The notes beneath the pieces were generated by a model. It was not told the origin of the DNA. It was given only the letters and a program-made list of their open reading frames with translations, and did no database searches. 8,194 nt of DNA from Actinomycetota bacterium (GTDB lineage: Bacteria; Actinomycetota; Thermoleophilia; Solirubrobacterales; Thermoleophilaceae): positions 1-8,194 of the forward strand of contig VAWV01000135.1 of assembly GCA_005883295.1 (NCBI GenBank). Direction: 5' to 3'. Positions 1 through 5,968 of the stretch are shown here, one piece after another; the first letter of the stretch is position 1, and the number at the start of each line of letters is the position of its first letter. The position numbers were made by a program, and so were the translations under genes.

Positions 1-190
1 CACTGCGCGTGTGCGACCGCACCGCGGGGAAGCGAGCCACTTCGCTTGCGCTTTCCCACCTTGTCGACATTGCGTGGGTTGGTCGGCGACCGATGAGTCC
101 CGGCGCTCACGGCGGTCTTAGTCGGCGAACCGGGAAACAGGATTCCGCGAACGACACCGGGATCAGCATTCGCAATCTGCACGGACGACG

Positions 191-199
191 AAGAGGAGG
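191..199 (+). promoter_or_regulatory. Shine-Dalgarno sequence of the SMP-30-like gene
   Basis: The purine run AAGAGGAGG ends 8 bases before the ATG at 208. This is good spacing and decides the start in favour of 208. The in-frame GTG at 199 lies on the ribosome-binding site itself, so it is unlikely to be used. Confidence 0.75.
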
Positions 200-207
200 T
201 GGCTTCA

Positions 208-1059
208 ATGACTGAACCGCAAATCCTGATGACTGGCATCGTGTTCGGCGAGCAGCCACGTTGGCACGAGGACCGACTTTGGTTCTCCGACTGGGGTCCG
301 CCGGAGGTCATTGCGGTCGATCTCGAGGGCAACAGCGAAGTCATCCTCGAGGCTCCGTCCTTTCCGTGCTGTGTCGACTGGCTGCCAGACGGGCGTCTGC
401 TGCTCGTCTCGGCGCGCGATGGGGTGCTTCTGCGCCGTGAGCCCGACGGCTCGCTGGTTACGCATGGCGACCTGACCGGCGTCTCCGATCCCCCGCCGGG
501 GAACGAGCTCGTCGTGGACGGTCGTGGCAACGCCTACGTCAACGGCCCCGGCTTCGACATGATGGCGGGTGCGGACTTCGCGCCCGGGGGTGTCGCTCTG
601 GTGACCCCCGACGGCTCGGCTCGCCAGGTGGCCGATGGCATCGCCTTTCCCAACGGCATGCTTGTCACCCCAGACAACTCGACCCTGATCGTCGCCGACT
701 CGTACGGGAAGTGCCTCACGGCCTTCGACATAGCGGCCGACGGCAGCCTGGCGAACCGGCGGCTGTGGGCCGACCTCGGCGATGGCGTGCCCGACGGCAT
801 CTGCCTCGACGCCGAGGGCGCCGTCTGGTACGGCGACGTCCCCAACCAGCGCTGCGTGCGCGTTGGCGAGGGTGGCGACGTGCTGCAGACGATCGAGCTT
901 GACCGCGGGTGCTTCGCCTGTGCGCTCGGCGGCGCGGACCGCAGCACGCTGTTCATGATGGCGACGGAGTGGAGTGGTCCAGAGAACATGTTCCAGGGGC
1001 CGCGCACGGGCCAGGTGCTGAGCGTCGAGGCGCCGGCACCGGCCGTTGGCTGGCCGTAG
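208..1059 (+). CDS. SMP-30/gluconolactonase/LRE-family beta-propeller protein
   Basis: The product is 283 residues, the usual length for a single SMP-30/gluconolactonase (SGL) domain. Members are six-bladed, cytosolic, divalent-metal-dependent hydrolases, typically sugar lactonases, though many act on unknown lactones. Family landmarks occur in order: an early GEQPRW block with the predicted metal ligand Glu15, a GNELVVD block (Asn99, near the substrate site), FPNG with predicted metal ligand Asn149, and PDGICLD with predicted ligand Asp196. Short blade repeats of the form PDG or D-x-x-G recur through the protein. No signal peptide is seen. The ATG at 208 is chosen because AAGAGGAGG sits 8 bases upstream. 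It stands alone on the plus strand, and the next gene is convergent. The family call is firm. The actual substrate cannot be read from the sequence. Confidence 0.88.
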   Translation: MTEPQILMTGIVFGEQPRWHEDRLWFSDWGPPEVIAVDLEGNSEVILEAPSFPCCVDWLPDGRLLLVSARDGVLLRREPDGSLVTHGDLTGVSDPPPGNELVVDGRGNAYVNGPGFDMMAGADFAPGGVALVTPDGSARQVADGIAFPNGMLVTPDNSTLIVADSYGKCLTAFDIAADGSLANRRLWADLGDGVPDGICLDAEGAVWYGDVPNQRCVRVGEGGDVLQTIELDRGCFACALGGADRSTLFMMATEWSGPENMFQGPRTGQVLSVEAPAPAVGWP

Positions 1060-1135
1060 GGAATGTGGTTCGGGCGATGAGACGCCAGCATGACCGCCGG
1101 CACGGTGTTCCTTCCGACCTGAAGCAGCAGCCGGG

Positions 1136-1157
1136 GGTTCGCTCTTCGAGCGAAACC
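1136..1157. terminator. Weak hairpin between convergent genes, possible terminator
   Basis: TTCGCTC and GAGCGAA form a 7-bp stem around a 3-base loop. GGT and ACC can extend it past a bulged A. It lies in the 186-base gap between the convergent SMP-30-like and DHFR-like genes, where a shared terminator would be expected. There is no convincing U-run on either side, so it may be only a chance palindrome. Confidence 0.25.
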
Positions 1158-1245
1158 TCTGGCGAAATGGAGATTGCGGGACGCTTATTGAACCCCAGCT
1201 TCGTCGAACGGCTGAGGCATCGTCGCGGTACCGCCGCCCGCGGTG

Positions 1246-1809
1246 TCAGTCCGACTCGTCGCGGGCGCGCCCGTAGCGCTCGTAGATCACGCGCGAGCCG
1301 AACGTCCTGGTCTCGATCAGGTCCAGCGGAACGTTTTCGGTGACCGGCGGCAGGAACGGCGTGCCCCCACCGACGACGACCGGATTGCGGAAAATGCGCA
1401 GCTCGTCGACGAGGCCGAGCTCGATCGCCGCCGCGGCCAGGCCGGCGCCGCCGATCGAGACGTCCTTGTCGGTCGCGTCGAGCGCCGCAGCGGCCTCCTC
1501 GGCGACCGACGCCTCGGCGAGCCGGGCGTTGCCCTGAACGCTGTCGAGCGTGCGGCTGAAGACGACCTTCGGGGTAGCGCACCAGGCGTCGGCGAACGCG
1601 GCCCTAAGCTCGTTGTCGCGCATCGAGGGATCCGTCTCCCACGGCAGCATCGTCTCGTAAAGGCTGCGGCCGCACAGATAGCCGCCGAGCTCGCGTACCT
1701 GCGCTGTGTGGAAACGAAACTGCTCCTCGCTAGGGACCGTCCACCCGAACGCGCCCTCGCGGTCGGCGATGAAGCCGTCCACCGAGACGCCCATCGAGTA
1801 GATCAGCAT
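1246..1809 (-). CDS. Dihydrofolate-reductase-fold family protein (RibD C-terminal-like)
   Basis: This 187-residue protein matches the stand-alone RibD_C/DHFR-like family (YwjB/YyaP type), whose members are usually 170-200 residues. The N-terminus reads SMGVSVDGFIAD (from residue 5), the family's first strand and loop. LCGRSLYETM follows at about 45-54, then a SIGGAGLAAAAIELGLVDEL block at about 118-137 (the glycine pair corresponds to the NADPH-binding loop), and GGGTPFLP at 147-154. These are presumed cytosolic NAD(P)H-dependent reductases, and most have no known substrate. They are not assumed to be the essential folate enzyme. The start ATG (1807-1809) gives the correct family N-terminus, although only a weak TGAAG lies upstream. 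It is monocistronic here and convergent with the SMP-30-like gene. A second protein of the same fold is encoded at 7196-7943. Confidence 0.85.
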   Translation of the reverse strand: MLIYSMGVSVDGFIADREGAFGWTVPSEEQFRFHTAQVRELGGYLCGRSLYETMLPWETDPSMRDNELRAAFADAWCATPKVVFSRTLDSVQGNARLAEASVAEEAAAALDATDKDVSIGGAGLAAAAIELGLVDELRIFRNPVVVGGGTPFLPPVTENVPLDLIETRTFGSRVIYERYGRARDESD

Positions 1810-2021
1810 GGCTTCAAGCTCGGTGCACCGAGCGACGGACGATGATCGCGATGACGCTCACCATGGGCGGTCCAAGCGATCGTACGGCCATTGCGGCGCG
1901 GGCGGCGGAAAGACAGCGAGAACCGATCGCGCTCATCGTGGTGGAAGGTAGGAGAGCCCGATATCAAGCTCACGCGGCTGTCCCGCATGCAAACGAGCGG
2001 CGCGCGGGTCCACCTGAAAGC

Positions 2022-2049
2022 AAGAAACCGCTCTGGTGAGCGGTTTCTT
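2022..2049 (-). terminator. Intrinsic terminator of ssrA
   Basis: A perfect 12-bp inverted repeat (AAGAAACCGCTC and its complement, 4-base loop) starts 10 bases beyond the tmRNA 3' end. Read on the minus strand, the descending arm ends in TTTCTT, followed by GCTTTC. That is an acceptable U-rich tract for such a GC-rich genome. Its strength and placement suit a highly expressed stable RNA. Confidence 0.85.
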
Positions 2050-2059
2050 AGGACCGGGA

Positions 2060-2424
2060 TGGAGACGCCGGGAATTGAACCCGGGTCCGCGGGCGCGTGC
2101 AGGACGGCTTCTACGAGCGTAGCCGGCTCTCTGTGTCTCGCCTCCCGCTCGCCTCGCCGGCGGGGTTGCGGGAGACCAGCCCTCTTGATGTCCCCGCGCC
2201 GCCGAGGGCGCTCGGCGCGGGCTTAGCCCGTTAGCTGATGCCGGCGATCTCCCCCACGGGCCGAGGGGAGGCCGACATCTCGTCTACCTAGGTTTCGCTA
2301 GGCGGCGAGAGCGAACGTGTGATTGTCCGCACTTATGGTTGTCCCGGTTGTTTTACGAGGCCTACCGGGAACCTCGACTCGCAACCGACCTCACGGAACG
2401 TCCACGTCGAAGCCTGTCGTCCCC
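2060..2424 (-). ncRNA. ssrA: Transfer-messenger RNA (tmRNA, ribosome rescue)
   Basis: The gene is 365 nt, typical for one-piece tmRNA. The 5' end (GGGGACGACAGGCTTCGACG) and the 3' end fold into a tRNA-like domain. GGGGACG pairs with CGTCTCC over 7 bp, and the third pair is G-U, the alanyl-tRNA synthetase identity signal. A CCGGG-TTCAATT-CCCGG T-arm is followed by discriminator A. CCA is not encoded and must be added enzymatically. Inside is a short reading frame for the degradation tag, followed by GC-rich segments consistent with the pseudoknots. tmRNA, charged with alanine and bound by SmpB, enters stalled ribosomes, swaps in as mRNA and tags the nascent protein. A terminator lies 10 nt downstream. 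The promoter is uncertain: only poor -10-like hexamers (TAGAAC, CATAAC) occur in the 55 bases upstream, so transcription may begin further up or read through from the DUF1059 gene. Confidence 0.96.
2298..2330 (-). other. tmRNA tag-peptide reading frame (ADNHTFALAA)
   Basis: Within the tmRNA, the sequence ATAAGT precedes a GCG resume codon. Translation from there gives Ala-Asp-Asn-His-Thr-Phe-Ala-Leu-Ala-Ala and then TAG. The ending ALAA is the near-universal ClpXP and tail-specific-protease signal. The stretch just before the resume codon resembles that of other tmRNAs. The start codon of the tag is inferred from that context. The C-terminal half and the stop are unambiguous. Confidence 0.88.
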
Positions 2425-2479
2425 GTGAGTTATGTCGTTGTTCTAAGGGTAGCCGCGCGTGCGCGCCCCGGCCACGCTG

Positions 2480-2704
2480 CTAGCCGGGCATCGGCTCCTT
2501 CTCGCGCCCCTCGGGCCGGTACTGCTCGGCCGGCTCGAGGAATCCACGTGTCTGCTCGCGCAGCTCGGGCGTGTCCTCGTGCCCGTGCGCGCTTACCGCG
2601 TGCTGCGACGCGGCCTCCACGACCTCGTCCTCCTCGCCGATGATCGTGAGCGAGCAGTTGATGTCGCTCGGCCAGCGGCGGCAGTCCGCCATCATGCGTC
2701 CCAT
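2480..2704 (-). CDS. DUF1059 family small protein
   Basis: This 74-residue protein begins MGRMMADCRRWPSDINCSL and continues with a helical section containing HAVSAHGHEDTPELREQ (about residues 35-51). That resembles DUF1059 proteins, which have an N-terminal cysteine pair and a conserved His-rich helix ending. Cys8 and Cys17 and the histidines could in principle bind metal, but no function is established for the family. A very strong ribosome-binding site five bases before the ATG fixes the start. Met4 and Met5 are poorer choices. It is transcribed toward ssrA, with only 55 bases between its stop and the tmRNA 5' end, and diverges from the site-2 protease gene. The last ~15 residues are hydrophilic and unlike the domain. 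Assignment to DUF1059 is from pattern recognition and has not been checked by a profile search. Confidence 0.72.
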   Translation of the reverse strand: MGRMMADCRRWPSDINCSLTIIGEEDEVVEAASQHAVSAHGHEDTPELREQTRGFLEPAEQYRPEGREKEPMPG

Positions 2705-2707
2705 GCT

Positions 2708-2715
2708 CTCCTCCT
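2708..2715 (-). promoter_or_regulatory. Strong Shine-Dalgarno of the DUF1059 gene
   Basis: AGGAGGAG on the minus strand, with its GGAGG core 5 bases before the ATG at 2704. It is one of the two clearest ribosome-binding sites in the window and supports this small gene as real and well translated. Confidence 0.8.
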
Positions 2716-2791
2716 GCGGTAGGGGTCAGCTGGAAATTAGCCGAAAAGCTTGTGGGAGGCCTTAAGGGCGCCTGCCAGAATTGATGCCGAG

Positions 2792-3688
2792 ATGACCTAC
2801 GACCCGAGCCAGTCAGCCGAGACGCCGCCTGGGCCGCTGACGTTCAACGACGTCGGCACGCAGCAGGGCGAGCGGCGCGACTACTACCCGGACGGCTTCA
2901 CCCCTGAGCCCACCGAGCGTCCCTCGATGCTCAAGCGCGTCGGGGGCGTCATCGCCGCCGCGATCGCGCTCATCGTGAAGTTCGCCGCCAAGGTCAAGGG
3001 GCTCCTCATCCTGCTGCCCAAGCTCAAGCTCCTCACGACGTCGGCGTCGATGCTGGTCTCGGTGGCCGCCTACTCGCTGATCTGGGGCTGGCAGTTCGCG
3101 GCCGGCTTCGTGCTGCTGCTGCTGGTGCACGAGATGGGCCACGTGATCCAGCTGCGCCGGGAGGGCGTTCCCGCGAGCGCGCCGCTGTTCATACCGTTCC
3201 TGGGCGCGGTGGTCGGCATGAAGCAGGCTCCGAAGGACGCCGCAACGGAGGCCCGGGTCGGGCTGGCCGGCCCGATCCTCGGCTCGATCGGCTGCCTGGT
3301 CCCGCTCGGCCTCTACGAGGCGACCGGCAACAACCTCTTCCGCGCGCTCGCCTTCGTTGGGTTCTTCCTCAACCTGATCAACCTGCTGCCCGTGCTGCCG
3401 CTCGACGGCGGGCGTGCGATGGCGGCACTGTCGCCGTGGATGTGGGCGATCGGGTTCGCGCTGCTGCTCGGGATCATGCTCGTCTTCCCGACGCCGATCG
3501 CCATCCTCGTGCTGCTGTTCGGCGGCATGGAGACCTACCGCCGCTGGAAGGCGCGGAAGTCGCCCGAGAGCCAGCGCTACTACCAGGTCAAGCCGATCAC
3601 CCGTGCGGCGATCGCGCTGACCTACATCGGGCTGGCCGCCGCGCTCGGGGTGGGAATGCACTTCTCGCACCTGCACCGCACGCTTTAA
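2792..3688 (+). CDS. Site-2 protease family membrane zinc metalloprotease
   Basis: The product is 298 residues from the ATG at 2792. Residues 1-45 are polar and proline-rich. After that come several hydrophobic segments (about 49-68, 82-112, 155-175, 183-203, 215-243 and 271-290). The catalytic HExxH motif reads H113-E-M-G-H117 inside a membrane segment. The third zinc ligand is expected to be Asp205 in LPLDGGRA, preceded by the NLINLLPVLP block that is standard for M50 enzymes. No PDZ or CBS domain is visible, so this is a minimal member. Site-2 proteases cut transmembrane substrates such as anti-sigma factors or regulators. No substrate gene is recognisable beside it. An upstream in-frame TTG at 2750 would add 14 residues, but it lacks a ribosome-binding site. 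The ATG is also poorly preceded, so the start is moderately certain. The gene converges on smpB with 22 bases between stops. Confidence 0.88.
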   Translation: MTYDPSQSAETPPGPLTFNDVGTQQGERRDYYPDGFTPEPTERPSMLKRVGGVIAAAIALIVKFAAKVKGLLILLPKLKLLTTSASMLVSVAAYSLIWGWQFAAGFVLLLLVHEMGHVIQLRREGVPASAPLFIPFLGAVVGMKQAPKDAATEARVGLAGPILGSIGCLVPLGLYEATGNNLFRALAFVGFFLNLINLLPVLPLDGGRAMAALSPWMWAIGFALLLGIMLVFPTPIAILVLLFGGMETYRRWKARKSPESQRYYQVKPITRAAIALTYIGLAAALGVGMHFSHLHRTL

Positions 3689-3696
3689 GGCCGTCC

Positions 3697-3729
3697 GCGC
3701 GAGCGCCGCGCTAGCGCCCGTGCTCGCGC
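3697..3729. terminator. GC-rich hairpin between convergent S2P and smpB genes
   Basis: GCGCGAGC and GCTCGCGC are perfect 8-bp complements around a 17-base loop that itself contains the palindrome GCGCTAGCGC. The structure spans the smpB stop codon and lies just past the stop of the site-2 protease gene, where both transcripts must end. There is no U-tract, and chance is likely in such GC-rich DNA, so it is offered only as a candidate. Confidence 0.25.
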
Positions 3730-4196
3730 AGCGCCCGCTCGATCTCGCGCCGCTGGTCGCGCTCGCGCAGCGCGCGCCGCTTGTCGGCGAAGTCCTTGCC
3801 GCGCGCGAGCGCGATCTCGAGCTTGGCGTGGGGCCCCTTGAAGTAGACCCGCGTGGGGACCAGGGTCAGGCCCTTCTCCGCGGTCTTGCCGATCAGGCGT
3901 TCGATCTCGCGGCGGTGCAGCAGGAGCTTGCGCGGCCGCTCCGGTTCGTGGTTCTCGCGCGACGCCGGCTCGTACGGCGCGATGTGCATGTTGTGCACCC
4001 AGACCTCGCCGTCGCGGAGCGCGGCGTAGGAGTCCTTGAGCTGGACAGCGCCCTCGCGCAGCGACTTGACCTCCGATCCCTGGAGCTGGATCCCCGCCTC
4101 CCACCTCTCGAGCAGGTGGTAGCGGTACGCGGCGCGCCTGTTCGTGGCGACGTCACCCGCCGCGGCCTTCCGCTTTCCGCCCTTGCGCTTCGCCAT
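3711..4196 (-). CDS. smpB: SsrA-binding protein SmpB
   Basis: SmpB is the obligate protein partner of tmRNA. It binds the tRNA-like domain, delivers it to stalled ribosomes, and its C-terminal tail occupies the empty mRNA channel. The 161-residue length is typical. Hallmarks are NRRAAYRYHLLERWEAGI (19-36), LQGSEVKSLREG (38-49), LKDSYA (53-58), HNMHIAPYE (68-76) and RPRKLLLHRREI (87-98). A basic tail follows after residue 132 (KDFADKRRALRERDQRREI), fitting the helical tail that probes the decoding centre. A lysine/arginine-rich N-terminal extension (about 1-14) is common in this family. The ATG lies 8 bases past the stop of the RNB ribonuclease gene, so it is almost certainly the last gene of that operon. 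Its RNA partner ssrA lies about 1.3 kb further along the same strand. Confidence 0.97.
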   Translation of the reverse strand: MAKRKGGKRKAAAGDVATNRRAAYRYHLLERWEAGIQLQGSEVKSLREGAVQLKDSYAALRDGEVWVHNMHIAPYEPASRENHEPERPRKLLLHRREIERLIGKTAEKGLTLVPTRVYFKGPHAKLEIALARGKDFADKRRALRERDQRREIERALREHGR

Positions 4197-4204
4197 GTCC
4201 CGGA

Positions 4205-5968
4205 TCAGTCTGGCGCGAGCTCGAGGTCGACGCGACCGCGGGGCGGGTCGACCCGTCCCACCGTGACTCGTACGGGGTCACCGAGCCGGAACGCCCGCCC
4301 CGAGTCCTCGCCGATCAGCGCGGTCTCCTCTTCGTTCAGCTGATACCAGTCGCCGCGCATCCTCCTCACCGGGATGAAGCCCTCGAACGCCTCCTCCCCG
4401 AAGCGGACGAACGCGCCGCTCGCGATGATCCCGACGATCTCGCCGTCGAACGCGGTCTCCCAGCCCTCCTCGTGGAGCCGCCGCTCGAGTAGGAAGCACA
4501 GGCAGACGTCGTCCGCGTCGCGCTCGATCCTCATGGCGTCGCGCTCCGCGGCAGAGCAGTACTCGCCGGCGTCCGGCAGCGCGTCGGGGCGCGGGGCCAC
4601 CTCGTCGAGCCCGAGCGAGCTCAAGAGCGCGCGGTGCGCGACGACGTCCGGATAGCGGCGGATGGGCGAGGTGAAGTGGCAGTAGCGCGCGCTGGCGAGC
4701 CCTGCGTGCCCGATGTTGCGGGGCGAGTAGTACGCCTGCTTCTGGGAGCGGAGCACGAGCGCGCCGAGCGCCCACCGGCCGTGGCCGGTGCGGCGCACGT
4801 GGTCGGCCACCAGCCTGCTGGCCTCGCGCGCCACGTCGCCCGCCTGCTGCGGGCTCATGTTCCGGGGCGCGGGCGGCGTGGGCACGTCGAGGCTGGCGAG
4901 CTGGTCCAGCAGGCGCTCGACGGCGGCCGGGTCCGGCCGGTCGTGGACGCGGTAGAGGGTCGGGAGCCGGCGCCCGGCGAGGTGGTCCGCCACCCGCTCG
5001 TTCGCGAGGATCATCAACTCCTCGATCACGCGGTGCGACTCGGTCTGCGCCTCGTACCCGACCCCGACCACGTCGCCGCTCTCGTCGAACTGGAACGACG
5101 GCTCGGCCGACTCCACCTCGAGCGAGCCGCGCCGGCCGCGCCGCTCCCGCAGCGCCGCGGCCACCTCGCGGGCGGCCGCCAGCGCCTCGCCCCAGGGCGC
5201 GGCGGGCGGCTCGTGTCCGGCGAAGATGCGGTCCACCTGGTCGTAGGTGAGCCTGGCGTCGCTCCGGATCCGCGAGCGATGGAACGCCACCGACCGGGTC
5301 TCGGGCCCGTCCATCAGGAGCTCGACGGTCACCGCCAGCCGCTCCTGCCCGGTCACCAGGCTGCAGGCACCGCTCGACAGCGCCTCCGGAAGCATCGGCT
5401 CGACCGCCCCCGGCACGTACACGCTGGTGGCCCGGCGAGCAGTCTCCCGTTCGAGCGCGGTGCCGGGCCGCACGTACGCGGTCACGTCGGCGATGTGGAT
5501 CCACATGCGGATCCGGCCGCCGTCCGCGCGCTCCGCCGACACCGCGTCGTCGTAGTCGCGCGCGGTGACCGGGTCGATGGTGAAGGTCGCCAGCCCGGTG
5601 AGGTCGCGCCGCTCGGCCCGCTCGCCCTCGCCGGGAGGCGACTGGGCCACATCGACGGCCTCGGACTCCACGGCGCGCGGGAACGAGAGCCGGAGGCCCC
5701 GGTCGAGCATCAGCGCGCCCAGCACGTCCCTGGCCACATCCGGGTGGCCGAGGGAGCGCACGACGCGCGCGCCGCGCTTTCCCCAGCCCAGGAGCACGAT
5801 GTCCCCGGCCGCGGCGCCGGCGCGGCGGATCGAGCCGTCGAGGGTCACCCTCCGCCCGCGCTCGAACAGCGGCTCGGCCACCAGGAAGCGGCCGCGCTTC
5901 GAGAGGACCGCGACGAGCGGCCCTTCCACGCGCCCGCTTCCCGGCGCGGTCCGCGCCGGCGTGCTCAT
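4205..5968 (-). CDS. RNB-domain 3'-5' exoribonuclease (RNase R/RNase II family)
   Basis: This 587-residue hydrolytic exoribonuclease degrades RNA from the 3' end. The RNB active site is intact: Asp132, Asp138, Asp140 and Asp141 in TIDPVTARDYDDA, with the same spacing as the magnesium-binding aspartates of E. coli RNase II. A second conserved block, HFTSPIRRYPDVVAHR (431-446), is present. Residues about 505-587 form a C-terminal S1-type RNA-binding domain, with no lysine-rich tail after it. The N-terminal ~120 residues contain at most one cold-shock-like fold. The protein is much shorter than E. coli RNase R (813 residues) and lacks the helix-turn-helix and first cold-shock domain. RNase R is recruited to tmRNA-SmpB complexes to destroy the non-stop mRNA, so its place directly before smpB is meaningful. 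Its ATG overlaps the S41 protease stop as ATGA. Whether it is RNase R or RNase II in function is unresolved. Confidence 0.93.
   Translation of the reverse strand: MSTPARTAPGSGRVEGPLVAVLSKRGRFLVAEPLFERGRRVTLDGSIRRAGAAAGDIVLLGWGKRGARVVRSLGHPDVARDVLGALMLDRGLRLSFPRAVESEAVDVAQSPPGEGERAERRDLTGLATFTIDPVTARDYDDAVSAERADGGRIRMWIHIADVTAYVRPGTALERETARRATSVYVPGAVEPMLPEALSSGACSLVTGQERLAVTVELLMDGPETRSVAFHRSRIRSDARLTYDQVDRIFAGHEPPAAPWGEALAAAREVAAALRERRGRRGSLEVESAEPSFQFDESGDVVGVGYEAQTESHRVIEELMILANERVADHLAGRRLPTLYRVHDRPDPAAVERLLDQLASLDVPTPPAPRNMSPQQAGDVAREASRLVADHVRRTGHGRWALGALVLRSQKQAYYSPRNIGHAGLASARYCHFTSPIRRYPDVVAHRALLSSLGLDEVAPRPDALPDAGEYCSAAERDAMRIERDADDVCLCFLLERRLHEEGWETAFDGEIVGIIASGAFVRFGEEAFEGFIPVRRMRGDWYQLNEEETALIGEDSGRAFRLGDPVRVTVGRVDPPRGRVDLELAPD
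5965..5968 (-). other. ATGA stop/start overlap (S41 protease to RNB nuclease)
   Basis: The TGA stop of the S41 protease gene and the ATG start of the ribonuclease gene share bases as ATGA. This is the usual arrangement for translational coupling by termination-reinitiation and supports a single transcript. Confidence 0.85.

Noticed and set aside
9..215. Small plus-strand open frame (68 codons) at the left edge
   Set aside because: No ribosome-binding site or family resemblance, and it overlaps the start of the SMP-30-like gene in another frame. Bases 1-207 show no supported gene.
953..1582. Minus-strand open frame (209 codons) spanning the SMP-30 and DHFR-like 3' ends
   Set aside because: Out of frame with the recognised DHFR-like protein and composed of Arg-rich shadow sequence.
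1891..2226. Plus-strand open frame containing a METPGIEPGS-like peptide
   Set aside because: This is the antisense translation of the tmRNA 3' end. Such GIEPGS-type peptides are a well-known false annotation arising from tRNA and tmRNA ends.
2425..2451. CATAAC and TAGAAC as ssrA -10 boxes
   Set aside because: Both match the consensus poorly, lack a -35 at proper spacing, and one lies too close to the RNA 5' end. They are not strong enough to annotate.
2813..3676. Minus-strand open frame (287 codons) opposite the site-2 protease
   Set aside because: Gln/Arg/Glu-rich shadow translation. The plus strand carries the HExxH and LDGG motifs and membrane segments.
4278..5504. Minus-strand alternate frame (408 codons) inside the RNB nuclease gene
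   Set aside because: Arg/Ala/Gly-rich out-of-frame reading of a confidently identified gene.
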